A stretch of 64,000 bases of DNA from positions 251,240,510-251,304,509 of the forward strand of contig NC_061512.1 in the NCBI RefSeq assembly GCF_022539505.1, written 5' to 3'. Of the stretch, positions 1 through 11,147 are shown one piece after another (position 1 is the stretch's first letter; every line of letters begins with the position of its first letter). Both the position numbers and the translations under genes were made by a program. The notes beneath the pieces are model-generated. The model saw only the letters and a list, made by a program, of their open reading frames with translations. It was not told the origin of the DNA and searched no databases. This DNA is from Lolium rigidum. Taxonomy: Eukaryota > Streptophyta > Magnoliopsida > Poales > Poaceae.

Positions 1-580
1 TGGAAGGGGTTTGGATGATAACCTGAAGGTGGACTTTTTAGGCATAGATGCATGCTGGATAGCGGTCTATGTACTTTGTCATAATGCCCAATTGAATTCC
101 ACACTACTCATCATGATATGTATGTGCATTGTCATGCCCTCTCTATTTGTCAATTGCCCAACTGTAATTTGTTCACCCAACATGCTAATTCTTATTGGAG
201 AGACACCACTAGTGAACTGTGGACCCCGGTCCATTCTTTTACATCGAATACAATCTACTGCAATACTTGTTCTTACTGTTCTTTGCAAACATCATCTTCC
301 ACACTATACAACTAATCCTTTGTTACAGCAAGCCGGTGAGGTTGACAACCTCACTGTTACGTTGGGGCAAAGTACTTGGATTGTGTTGTGCAGGTTCCAC
401 GTTGGCGCCGGAATCCCTGGTGTAGCGCCGCACTACACTCCGCCACCATCAACCTTCAACGTGCTTCTTGGCTCCTACTGGTTCGATAACCTTGGTTTCT
501 TACTGAGGGAAAACTTGCTGATGTACGCATCACACCTTCCTCTTGGGGTTCCCAACGGACGTGTGTCTTACACGCCATCA
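1..580 (+). repeat. 5' LTR of S1 (3' portion only)
   Basis: This segment aligns end to end with 13018-13597 and stops at CCATCA, 11 bases before the primer site. The 5' part of the LTR lies before the window. ORFs read across it (for example 11-733) run through LTR sequence into the leader and resemble no protein, so I do not call them genes. Confidence 0.92.
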
Positions 581-591
581 AGCATTTTTTC

Positions 592-609
592 TGGCGCCGT
601 TGCCGGGGA
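592..609 (+). promoter_or_regulatory. Primer-binding site, tRNA-Asp type (S1)
   Basis: TGGCGCCGTTGCCGGGGA is complementary to the 3' end of plant tRNA-Asp including CCA. It lies 11 bases after the LTR end, where minus-strand DNA synthesis would be primed. Confidence 0.9.
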
Positions 610-845
610 GATCAAGACACGCTGCAAGGGGAGTCTCCCACTTCCAATCTCTTTACTTTGTTTTTGTCTTGCTTTACTTTATTTTATTTACTGCTTTGTT
701 TGCTTTCTTATTATCAAAATACAAAAAAATTAGTTACTTGCTTTACTTTATTTACTATCTTGTTTGCGTTCTCTATATCAAAAACACAAAAAAATTAGTT
801 ACTTGCATTTACTTTATCTAGTTTGCTTTATTTACTACTGCTAAA

Positions 846-2924
846 ATGGGTACTCCTGAAAATACTAAGTTGTGTGACTTCACTAGCACAAATAATAATG
901 ATTTCCTATGCACACCTATTGCTACACCTGCAACTACAGCAGAATTCTTTGAAATTAAACCTGCTTTACTAAATCTTGTTATGAGAGAGCAATTTTCTGG
1001 TGTTAGTTCTGATGATGCTGCTGCCCATCTTAATAATTTTGTTGAACTATGTGAGATGCAAAAGTATAAGGATGTAGATGGTGACATTATAAAATTAAAA
1101 TTCTTTCCTTTAGCCTTAAGAGGAAGAGCTAAAGATTGGTTTCTATCTTTGCCTAAGAATAGTATTGATTCATGGACTAAACGTAAGGATGCTTTCATTG
1201 GTAGATATTATCCTCCTGCTAAAATTATATCTTTGAGAAGTAGCATAATGAATTTTAAGCAATTGGATAATGAGCATGTTGCTCAAGCATGGGAAAGAAT
1301 GAAATCTTTGGTTAAAAATTGCCCTACCCATGGACTGACTACTTGGATGATCATCCAAACCTTTTATGCAGGATTGAATTTTTCTTCGCGGAATCTATTG
1401 GATTCAGCTGCTGGAGGTACTTTTATGTCCATCACTCTAGGCGCCGCAACAAAGCTTCTTGATGATATGATGATTAATTACTCTGAATGGCACACGGAAA
1501 GAGCTCCACAAGGTAAGAAGGTAAATTATGTTGAAGAAACCTCCTCCTTGAGTGATAAGATTGATGCTATAATGTCTATGCTTGTGAATGGTAGATCTAA
1601 TGTTGATCCTAATAATGTTCCGTTATCCTCATTGGTTGCCCAAGAAGAACATGTTGATTTAAACTTCATTAAAAATAATAATTTCAACAACAATGCTTAT
1701 CGGAATAATTCTCATAATAGTAATGGTTATGGTAATTCTTATGGGAATTCTTACAACAATAATAGGAATGTACCCTCTGGTCTTGAAGCCATGCTTAAAG
1801 AATTTATTAGTACACAAACCGCTTTTAATAAATCTTTTGAAGAAAAGCTTGGTAAAATTGATATTCTTGCTTTTAAGGTTGATAGTCTTACTGCTGATGT
1901 TGATCTTTTGAAATCGAAAGTTATGCATAATGAAGATAAAGATATTAAGTCATTTGCTACAGCAAACGCCATCCAAGTTAGAATTAATGAGAATATTAGA
2001 TTGATGGCCGAATTGCGTGCTAGGTGGGAAAGAGAAGAAAATGCTAAAGAGAATAATGTAGCTAAAGTTTGGACTATTACCACCACTAGTAATGATAATG
2101 CTTCACATGTTGCTACACCTCCTACTATCAATGGTAAAATAATTGGTGTTGGCAATGTTTCTACTCCTAGTGCAAAGCGTGCAAAACCGCTCGAAACTGC
2201 TAAAACTGCTGAAACTGCTTGTGATAAAACTGCTGAAATTTTTCAAATTATTGGGGACAATGATCCCATTGCTTTAGATCATAATGGTTTAGATTTTGAT
2301 GATTGTCACATCTCTGAAGTTATAAAGTTCTTACAAAAACTTGCTAAAAGTCCTAATGCTAGTGCTATAAATTTGGCCTTTACAAAACATATTACAAATG
2401 CTCTCATAAAAGCTAGAGAAGAGAAACTAAAACTTGAAACTTCTATTCCTAGGAAGTTAGAGGATGGTTGGGAGCCCATCATTAAGATGAAGGTCAATGA
2501 TTTTGATTGTAATGCTTTATGTGATCTTGGTGCAAGTATTTCCGTTATGCCTAAGAAAATCTATAATATGCTTGACTTGCGACCATTAAAAAATTATTAT
2601 TTGGATGTTAATCTTGCTGATAATTCTATAAAGAAACCTTTGGGGAGGATTGATAATGTTCGCATTACTGTTGACAATAATCTTGTCCCCTTTGATTTTG
2701 TTGTCTTGGATATTGAATGCAATGCATCTTGTCCCATTATATTGGGAAGACCTTTTCTTCGAACTGTTGGTGCTATTATTGATATGAAGGAAGGTAATAT
2801 TAAATATCAATTTTCTCTCAAGAAAGGTATGGAACACTTCCCTAGAAAGAGAAGGAAGTTACCTTTTGATTCTATTATTAGAACAAATTATGATGTTGAT
2901 GCTTCATCTCTTGATAATACTTGA
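846..2924 (+). CDS. Retrotransposon gag-aspartic protease protein (S1, Athila/Tat-type)
   Basis: This 692-residue ORF is uninterrupted and starts at the first good ATG after the leader. Residues about 49-196 look like a plant retrotransposon gag domain (RGRAKDWFLSLP, AWERMKSLVKNCPTHG, FYAGL). An Asn/Tyr/Gly-rich linker follows at about 275-305. Residues about 535-665 form a retropepsin-like protease with the catalytic motif D-L-G-A at 560-563 and the late motif PIILGRPFL. No zinc knuckle is seen. The expected roles are capsid assembly and polyprotein cleavage inside virus-like particles. Downstream pol is absent: the ORF stops 26 bases before a conserved box and is followed by noncoding sequence. 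The fully open frame suggests recent activity. Confidence 0.9.
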   Translation: MGTPENTKLCDFTSTNNNDFLCTPIATPATTAEFFEIKPALLNLVMREQFSGVSSDDAAAHLNNFVELCEMQKYKDVDGDIIKLKFFPLALRGRAKDWFLSLPKNSIDSWTKRKDAFIGRYYPPAKIISLRSSIMNFKQLDNEHVAQAWERMKSLVKNCPTHGLTTWMIIQTFYAGLNFSSRNLLDSAAGGTFMSITLGAATKLLDDMMINYSEWHTERAPQGKKVNYVEETSSLSDKIDAIMSMLVNGRSNVDPNNVPLSSLVAQEEHVDLNFIKNNNFNNNAYRNNSHNSNGYGNSYGNSYNNNRNVPSGLEAMLKEFISTQTAFNKSFEEKLGKIDILAFKVDSLTADVDLLKSKVMHNEDKDIKSFATANAIQVRINENIRLMAELRARWEREENAKENNVAKVWTITTTSNDNASHVATPPTINGKIIGVGNVSTPSAKRAKPLETAKTAETACDKTAEIFQIIGDNDPIALDHNGLDFDDCHISEVIKFLQKLAKSPNASAINLAFTKHITNALIKAREEKLKLETSIPRKLEDGWEPIIKMKVNDFDCNALCDLGASISVMPKKIYNMLDLRPLKNYYLDVNLADNSIKKPLGRIDNVRITVDNNLVPFDFVVLDIECNASCPIILGRPFLRTVGAIIDMKEGNIKYQFSLKKGMEHFPRKRRKLPFDSIIRTNYDVDASSLDNT

Positions 2925-2950
2925 TACACACTTTCTGCGCCTAGCTGAAA

Positions 2951-2987
2951 GGCGTTAAAGAAAAGCGCTTTTGGGAGACAACCCATG
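2951..2987 (+). promoter_or_regulatory. Conserved post-ORF box (S1)
   Basis: Just after the ORF stop lies the palindrome AAAAGCGCTTTT (2961-2972), followed at once by GGGAGACAACCC. The same block follows the different ORFs of S2, S3 and S4, and a version occurs in the Athila-like element at 59817. Its function is unknown. Confidence 0.7.
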
Positions 2988-5519
2988 ATTTTACTTCTGC
3001 ACTTTTATTTTATATTTGAGTCTTGGAAGTTGTTACTACTGTAGCAACCTCTCCTTATCTTTATTTTATTGCATTGTTGTGCCAAGTAAAGTCTTTGATA
3101 GTAAAGTTCATACTAGATTTGGATTACTGCGCAGAAACAGTTTTCTTGCTGTCACGAAATTGAGTCGCCCCGTCTGTACGTAACTCAGAAAAATCTGCCA
3201 ATTTACGCGCGTGATCCTCAGATATATACGCAACTTTCATTCAATTTGAGAATTTTCATCTGATCAAGTTAAGTGCCCCAGAAAAATTCGTCTTTACGTA
3301 CTGTTCTGTTTTGACAGATTCTGCCTTTTATTTCGCATTGCCTGTTTTGCTATGTTTGATGGATTTCTTTGTTCCATTAACTTTCAGTAGCTTTGTGCAA
3401 TGTCTAGAAGTGTTAAGAATGATTATGTCACCTCTGAACATGTGAATTTTTTATTATGCACTAACCCTCTAATGAGTTTGTTTTGAGTTTGGTGTGGAGG
3501 AAGTTTTCAAGGATCAAGAGAGGAGGATAATACAATATGATCAAGGAGAGTGAAAGCTCTAAGCTTGGGGATGCCCCCATGGTTCATCCCTGCATATTTC
3601 AAGAAGACTCAAGCATCTAAGCTTGGGGATGGCCAAGGCATCCCCTTCTTCATCGACAACATTATCAGGTCACCTCTAGTGAAACTATATTTTTATTCCG
3701 TCACATCTTATGTGCTTTACTTGGAGCGTCTTTATGTTCTTGTTTTTGTTTTTGTTTGAATAAATTGGATCCTAGCATTCATTGTGTGGGAGAGAGACAC
3801 GCTCCGTTGTTGCATATGAACACATGTGTTCTTAGCTTTATTCTTAATGTTCATGGCGAAGGTTGAAACTGCTTCGTTAATTGTTATATGGTTGGAAACA
3901 GAAAATGCTACATGTGGTAATTCGTATAATGTCTTGAATAATTTGATACTTGGTAATTGTTGTGCTCATGTTTAAGCTCTTGCATCATGTACTTTGCACC
4001 TATTAGTGAAGAAATACTGTAGAGCTTATTAAAATTTGGTTTGCATAATTGGTCTCTCTAAGTCTAGATATTTTCTGGTGAGGGTTTGTACAACAAGGAA
4101 GATAGTGTAGAGTCTTATAATGCTTGCAATATGTTCTTATGTAAGTTTGGTTGTACCGGTTCATACTTGTGTTTGCTTCAAACAACCTTGCTAGCCTAAG
4201 CCTTGTATTGACAGGGATTACTTCTCGTGCATCCAAAATCCTTGAGCCAAAAACTATGCCATTTGTGTCCACCATACCTACCTACTACATGGTATTTCTC
4301 CGCCATTCCAAAGTAAATTTCTTGAGTGCTACCTTTAAAATTCCATTCTTTGTCTTTGCAATATATAGCTCATGGGAAAAATAGCTTAAAAACTATTGTG
4401 GTATTGAATATGTACTTATGTGTTCTATTTCTTAATAAGTTGCTTGTTGAGCGATAACCATGTTCCTGGGGATGCCATCAACTATTTCTTTGTTGAATAT
4501 CATGTGAGTTGCTATGCATGTTCGTCTTGTCTGAAGTAAGGGTGATTTATCATGATCAAATGGTTTGAGTATGCATATTGTTAGAGAAGAACATTGGGCC
4601 GCTAACTAAAGCCATGATCCATGGTGGAAGTTTCAGTTTGGACAACAAACCTCAATCTCTTATGAGAATATTATCTGTTGTTGAATGCTTATGCATTAAA
4701 GAGGAGTCCATTATCTGTTGTCTATGTTGTCCCGGTATGGATGTCTAAGTTGAGAATAATCAAAAGCGAGAAATCCAATGCGAACTTTCTCCTTAGACCT
4801 TTGTACAAGCGGCATAGAGGTACCCCTTTGTGACACTTGGCTAAAACATATGTTATGCAATGATAATCCATGTAAATCCAAGCTAATTAGGATGAGGTGC
4901 GGGCACTATTGGTAATCTATGCATGAGGCTTGCAACTTATAGGATATATTATACATAACACATATGCTTTATTACTACCGTTGACAAAATTGTTTCTTGT
5001 TTTCAAAATAAAAGCTCTAGCACAAATATAGCAATCCATGCTTCCCTCTGCGAAGGGCCATTCTTTTACTTTTATGTTGAGTCAGTTTACCTACTTCTTT
5101 CTATCTTAGAAGCAAACACTTGTGTCAACTGTGTGCATTGATTCTTACATGTTTACCTATTACACTTATTATATTGCTTTATGTTGACAAATATCCATGA
5201 GATATACATGTAACAAGTTGAAAGCAACTGCTAAAACTTATATCTTCCTTTGTATTGCTTCAATGCCTTTACTTTGAATCTATTGCTTTATGAGTTAACT
5301 CTTATGCAAGACTTATTGATGCTTGTCTTGAAAGTACTATTCATGAAAAGTCTTTGCTATATGATTCAGTTGTTTACTCATTGCTTTTACCATTGCTTCG
5401 AATTAAAATCGCTGCATTCATTACATGTGCTTACAATAGTATTGATCAAGATTATGATAGCATGTCACTTCAGAAATTATCTTTGTTATCGTTTACCTAC
5501 TCGAGGACGAGTAGGAACT
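2988..5519 (+). other. Long noncoding 3' internal region of S1
   Basis: There is no ORF with recognisable similarity. The stretch is collinear with 8610-11133 in S2 and, inverted, with 44093-46579 in S3. It includes two short direct repeats containing AAGCTTGGGGATG (around 3560 and 3620) that resemble the polypurine tract. Confidence 0.85.
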
Positions 5520-5534
5520 AAGCTTGGGGATGCT
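5520..5534 (+). promoter_or_regulatory. Polypurine tract of S1
   Basis: AAGCTTGGGGATGCT immediately precedes the 3' LTR. The same sequence precedes the 3' LTRs of S2, S3 and S4. It would prime plus-strand DNA synthesis. Confidence 0.8.
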
Positions 5535-6175
5535 TGATACGTCTCAAACGTATCTATAATTTCTTATGTTCCATGCTACTTTATTGATGATACTCACATG
5601 TTTTATACATACTTTATGTCATATTTATGCATTTTCCGGCACTAACCTATTGACGAGATGCCGAAGAGCTAGTTCTTGTTTTCTGCTGTTTTTGGTTTCA
5701 GAAATCCTAGTAATGAAATATTCTCGGAATTGGACGAAATCAACGCCCAGGGTCTTATTTTTCCACGAAGCTTCCAGAAGACCGAAAGGGAAACGAAGTG
5801 GGGCCACGAGGTGGCCATACAACAAGGCGGCGCGGCCAAGGAGGGGCCCGCGCCGCCCTGGTGTGTGGGCCCCTCGTGACGCCCCTAAACCTACCCTTCC
5901 GCCTACTTAAAGCCTTCGTCGCGAAAACCCCAGTACCGAGAGCCACGATACGGAAAACCTTCCAGAGACGCCGCCGCCGCCAATCCCATCTCGGGGATTC
6001 GGGAGATCGCCTCCGGCACCTCCGCCGGAGAGGGGAATCATCTCCCGGAGGACTCTTCATCGCCATGATCGCCTCCGGATTGATGTGTGAGTAGTTCACC
6101 CCTGGACTATGGGTCCATAGCAGTAGCTAGATGGTCGTCTTCTCCTCATGTGCTATCATTGTTGGATCTTGTGAG
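5535..6175 (+). repeat. 3' LTR of S1, first part
   Basis: The LTR begins TGATACGTCTC and is interrupted after GTGAG by S2. It resumes at 12646. Removing S2 and one GTGAG copy gives a continuous LTR of about 1,593 bp. The rejoined site agrees with the uninterrupted copies on the minus strand in S3 (around 43440 and 48540). A TATA-like TACTTAAAG is near 5905. Confidence 0.9.
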
Positions 6176-7668
6176 TGATACGTCTCCGACGTATCGATAA
6201 TTTCTTATGTTCCATGCTTGTTTTATGACAATACCTACATGTTTTGTTCACATTTTATATCGTTTTGATGCATTTTCCGGAACTAACCTATTGACAAGAT
6301 GCCGCAGTGCAAGTTCCTGTTTTCTGCTGTTTTTGGTTTCAGAAATCCTAGTAAGGAAATATTCTCGGAATTGGACGAAATCAACGCCCAGCATCTTAAA
6401 ATTCCACGAAGCTTCCAGAACACCCGAGAGCCACCAGAGGGGGGCCCTGTGGGCCCCACACATGTAGGCGGCGTGACCGAGGCCCTGGCCGCGCCCCCCT
6501 ACTGTGTCGCCACCTCGTCAGCCCTCCGACTCCGCCTCTTCGCCTATTTAAAGGTCCCTGACCTAAAACTTCGATACGGAAAAGCCACGGTACGAGAAAC
6601 CTTCCAGAGCCGCCGCCATCGCGAAGCCAAGATCCGGGGGATAGGAGTCTCTGTTCCGGCACGCCGCCGGGACGGGGAAGTGCCCCCGGAAGGCATCTCC
6701 ATCAACACCACCGCCATCTCCATCAACGTTGCTGTCTCCCATGAGGAGGGAGTAGTTCTCCATCGAGGCTAAGGGCTGTACCGGTAGCTATGTGGTTAAT
6801 CTCTCTCCTATGTACTTCAATACAATGATCTCATGAGCTGCCTCACATGATTGAGATTCATATGAGCTTTGTATCACTATTAATCTATGTGCTACTCTAG
6901 TGATGTTATTAAAGTACTCTATTCCTCCTCCATGATGTAATGGTGACGAGTGTGTGCATCATGTAGTACTTGGCGTAGTTTATGATTATGATCTCTTGTA
7001 GATTATGAAGTTAACTATTACTATGATGGTATTGATGTGATCTATTCCTCCTTTCATAGTATGATGGTGACAGTGTGCATGCTATGTTAGTACTTGGTAT
7101 AATTGCAATCATCTATCATGCACTCTAAGGTTATTTAAATATGAATATCGAATATTGTGGATCTTGTTAACTCCGGCATTGAGGTCTCTTGTAGCCCTAC
7201 ACAATTAGTGGTGTTCATCATCCAACAAGAGAGTGTAGAGTGGTTTTATTATGTGATCAATGTTAAGAGTGTCCACTAGTGAAAGTATTATCCCTAGGCC
7301 TTGTTTCCAAATACTGCAATCTCCGTTTATTTACTGTTCTACTGCATGTTTACTTACTGCACGCCAGCAAGCTATTTTCTGGCGCCGTTGCTACTACTCG
7401 TATACATTCATACCACCTGTATTTCACTATCTCTTCGCCGAACTAGTGCACCTATACATCTGACAAGTGTATTAGGTGTGTTGGGGACACAAGAGACTTC
7501 TTGTATTGTGGTTGCAGGGTTGCTTGAGAGGGATATCTTTGACCTCTTCCTCCCTGAGTTCGATAAACCTTGGGTGATCCACTTAAGGGAAACTTGCTGC
7601 TGTTCTACAAACCTCTGCTCTTGGAGGCCCAACACTGTCTACAAGAATAGAAGCGAGCGTAGACATCA
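6176..7668 (+). repeat. 5' LTR of S2
   Basis: The LTR is 1,493 bp, TG...CA, with TATA-like CCTATTTAAAGG near 6541. It contains a 12-base copy of the primer-site core at 7380-7391. Confidence 0.93.
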
Positions 7669-7678
7669 AGCACTTTTC

Positions 7679-7696
7679 TGGCGCCGTTGCCGGGGA
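7679..7696 (+). promoter_or_regulatory. Primer-binding site, tRNA-Asp type (S2)
   Basis: TGGCGCCGTTGCCGGGGA lies 10 bases after the LTR end. A degraded second copy (TGGTACCGTTG) lies at 7748-7758. Confidence 0.9.
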
Positions 7697-7833
7697 GGAA
7701 AGGTAAAAGGCATTCACACTTCTGTCCCAGGTAACCAATCACTTTTCTGGTACCGTTGTGATTGCTCGAAGCTATTTCTTTTAGATCCTGCAATTGCATC
7801 TTTTTTGTTTCTTGTTTACACTAGTTAGGCATA

Positions 7834-8550
7834 ATGGAAAGCAACATGGAGCTTTTTAATCTATTTCCTGAGTTAAGACATGGATGGTTTGATACGAAAA
7901 TTAAAAAACCTATGGAACATATTAGTATGAACGCTTTGAACACCATTGTTGCTAATGATATGGAAAGTTCTAAGCTTGGGGAAGCTGGCTTTGATGAGCA
8001 TGATATTTTTAGTCCCCCAAGCATGGAGGAGAAAATTTTCTTTGATGATACTTTGCCTCCTATTTATGATGATTATAATGATAGTAGTCTTTTGGTGCCA
8101 CCTACTATGGAGGATAAATTTGATTATGATTACAATATGCCTCCTATATTTGATGATAGCTACTATGTTGAATTTGCTCCCACTACAATTAATAAGAATA
8201 ACTATGCTTATGTTGGGAGTAGTAATAATTTTATGCATGAGACTCATGATAAGAATGCTTTATGTGATAGTTATATTGTTGAGTTTGTTCATGATGTTAC
8301 TGAAAGTTATTATGAGAGAGGAAAATATGGTTGTAGAAATTTTCATGGTACTAAAACACCTCTCTTTTTGCTGAAAATCTTTAAGTTGCACTTGTCTAGT
8401 TTTCCTATGCTTATTGCATTATGCCTACATAACTTGTTTATTTACAAGATTCCTTTTCATAGGAAGTGGGTTGGACTTAAAAGTGTTTCATATTTGCTTT
8501 TTGATACTCTCTTTTGCTTCAACTCTTATTTCTTGCGAGTGCATCATTGA
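7834..8550 (+). CDS. Uncharacterised acidic retrotransposon ORF (S2), 238 aa
   Basis: I do not recognise this protein as gag, protease or polymerase. The N-terminal two thirds are acidic and rich in Asp, Tyr and Pro (for example TLPPIYDDYNDSS and DKFDYDYNMPPIFDD). The C-terminal 70 residues are basic to hydrophobic with one or two possible membrane segments (about 180-200 and 215-232) and end FLRVHH. A 247-residue homologue lies in S4 at 51058-51801. The two differ by in-frame insertions and deletions and many substitutions, yet both stay open. The ORF follows the primer site where gag would normally be, and its stop is followed by the same conserved box as the gag ORF of S1. An env-like or accessory role is possible but unproven. 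Confidence 0.75.
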   Translation: MESNMELFNLFPELRHGWFDTKIKKPMEHISMNALNTIVANDMESSKLGEAGFDEHDIFSPPSMEEKIFFDDTLPPIYDDYNDSSLLVPPTMEDKFDYDYNMPPIFDDSYYVEFAPTTINKNNYAYVGSSNNFMHETHDKNALCDSYIVEFVHDVTESYYERGKYGCRNFHGTKTPLFLLKIFKLHLSSFPMLIALCLHNLFIYKIPFHRKWVGLKSVSYLLFDTLFCFNSYFLRVHH

Positions 8551-8566
8551 AATTACTGAGCCCATC

Positions 8567-8609
8567 TTAATGGCTATAAAGAAAGCACTTCTTGGGAGAT
8601 AACCCATGT
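8567..8609 (+). promoter_or_regulatory. Conserved post-ORF box (S2)
   Basis: AAAGAAAGCACTTCTTGGGA is followed by GATAACCCATG, matching the box after the S1 ORF although the upstream coding sequence is unrelated. Confidence 0.7.
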
Positions 8610-11133
8610 TTTTATTTTGCTACAGTAATTTTGTTTTATATTTGAGTCTTGGAAGTTATTACTACCGTAGCAACCTCTCCTTATCTTTATTTTATTACAT
8701 TGTTGTGCCAAGTAAAGTCTTTGATAGTAGAGTTGATACTAGATTTGGATTACTAGCGTGAAACAGCTTTTCTTGCTGTCACGAAATTGAGTCCCTACGT
8801 CTGTAGGTAACTCAGAAAAATAAGCCAATTTACGTGCGTGATCCTCAGATATGTACGCAACTTTCATTCAATTTGAGCATTTTCATCTGAGCAAGTCTGG
8901 TGCCTCTAAAAATTTTGTCTTTACGGACTGTTCTGTTTTGATAGATTCTGCCTTTTATTTCACATTGCCTCTTTTGCTGTGTTGGATGGATTTGTTTGTT
9001 CCATTAACCTCCAGTAGCTTTGTGCAATGTCCAGAAGTGTTAAGAATGATTGTGTCACCTCTGAACATGTTAATTTTTAATTATGCACTAACCCTCTAAT
9101 GATTTTGTTTTGAGTTTGGTGTGGAGGAAGTTTTCAAGGGTCAAGAGAGGAGGATGATATATGATCAAGAAGAGTGAAAAGTCTAAGCTTGGGGATGCCC
9201 CCGTGGTTCATCCCTACATATTTCAAGAAGACTCAAGCGTCTAAGCTTGGGGATGCCCAAGGCATCCCCTTCTTCATCAACAACTTATCAGGTCACTTCT
9301 CTTGAAACTATATTTTTATTCGGTCACATCTTATGTGCTTTACTTGGAGCGTCTGTTTGCTTTTATTTTCATTTTTGTTATTTTCATTCTCTGAATAAAT
9401 GCTTGTGTGGGAGAGAGACACGCTCCGCTGGTTCATATGAACACATGTGTTCTTAGCTTTTAATGTTCATGGCGACGGTTGAAACTGCTTCGTTAATTGT
9501 TATATGGTTGGAAACAGAAAATGCTACATGTGGTGATTGGTATAATGTCTTGAATAATTTTATACTTGGCAATTGTTGTGCTCATGTTTAAGCTCTTGCA
9601 TCATATACTTTGCACCTATTAGTGAAGAAATACATAGAGCTTGCTAAAATTTGGTTTGCATAATTGGTCTCTCTAAGGTCTAGATATTTTCTGGTGAGGT
9701 GTTTGAACAACAAGGAAGACAGTGTAGAGTCTTATAATTCTTGCAATATGTTCTTATGTAAGTTTTGCTGTATCGGTTCATACTTGTGTTTGCTTCAAAC
9801 AACTTTGCTAGCCTAAGCCTTGTATTGAGAGGGATTACTTCTCGTGCATCTAAAATCCTTGAGCCAATAACTATGCCATTTGTGTCTACCTTACCTACCT
9901 ACTACATGGTATTTCTCTGCCATTCCAAAGTAAATTGCTTGAGTGCTACCTTTAAAATTTCCATTCTTTATCTTTGCAATATATAGCTCATGGGACAAAT
10001 AGCCTAAAAACTATTGTGGTATTGAATATGTACTTATGCATCTTATCTCTTATAAGTTGCTTGTTGAGCGATAACCTTGTTCCTGGTGACGCCATCAAAC
10101 TATTTCTTTGTTGAATATCATGTGAGTTGCTATGCATGTTCGTCTTGTCTGAAGTAAGGGTGATTTATCATGAGTTGAATGGTTTGAGTATGCATATTGT
10201 TAGAGAAGAACATTGGGCCGCTAACTAAAGCCATGATCCATGGTGGAAGTTTCAGTTTGGACAACAAACCTCAATCTCTTATGAGAATATTATCTGTTGT
10301 TGAATGCTTATGCATTAAAGAGGAGTCCATTATCTGTTGTCTATGTTGTCCCGGTATGGATGTCTAAGTTGAGAATAATCAAAAGCGAGAAATACAATGC
10401 GAGCTTTCTCCTTAGACCTTTATACAGGCGGCATAGAGGTACCCCATTGTGACACTTGGTTAAAACATATGCTATGCTATGATAATCCATGTAAATCCAA
10501 GCTAATTAGGACGAGGTGCTGGCACTATTGGTATACTATGCATGAGGCTTGCAACTTGTAGGATATAATTTACATAACACATATGCTTTATTATTACCGT
10601 TGACAAAATTGTTTCTTGTTTTCAAATAAAAGCTATAGCACAAATATAGCAATCCATGCTTCCCTCTGCGAAGGGCCATTCTTTTACTTTTATATTGAGT
10701 CAGTTTACCTAATTCTTTCTATCTTAGAAGCAAACACTTGTGTCAACTGTGTACATTGATTCTTACATGTTTACCTATTGCACTTGTTATATTGCTTTAT
10801 GTTGACAACTATCCATGAGATATACATGTTACAAGTTGAAAGCAACTGCTGAAACTTATATCTTCCTTTGTGTTGCTCCAATGCTCTACTTTGAAAATAT
10901 TGCTTTATGAGTTAACTCTTATGCAAGACTTATCGATGCTTGTCTCGAAAGTACTATTCATGAAAAGTCTTTGCCATATGATTCAGTTGTTTAATCATTG
11001 TCTTTACCATTGCTTTGAATCGCTGCATTCATCTCATATACCTTGCAATAGTATGATTAAGATTATGTTGGTAGCATGTCACTTCAGAAATTATCTTTGT
11101 TATCGTTTACCTACTCGAGGACGAGTAGGAACT
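8610..11133 (+). other. Noncoding 3' internal region of S2
   Basis: This is collinear with the S1 region 2988-5519, with scattered substitutions and small indels. I see no coding sequence here. Confidence 0.85.
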
Positions 11134-11147
11134 AAGCTTGGGGATGC
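11134..11147 (+). promoter_or_regulatory. Polypurine tract of S2
   Basis: AAGCTTGGGGATGC abuts the 3' LTR. Confidence 0.8.

Noticed and set aside
11..733. 240-codon open frame at the window start
   Set aside because: It runs through the S1 5' LTR and across the primer site. The matching stretch of the 3' LTR reads differently because of indels, and there is no known protein similarity.
5566..6772. Repeated 60-160 codon ORFs at the starts of Sabrina-like LTRs (also near 11179, 43518, 48621, 49428 and 54367)
   Set aside because: The same translations recur on both strands wherever the LTR recurs. They are LTR shadows, not genes.
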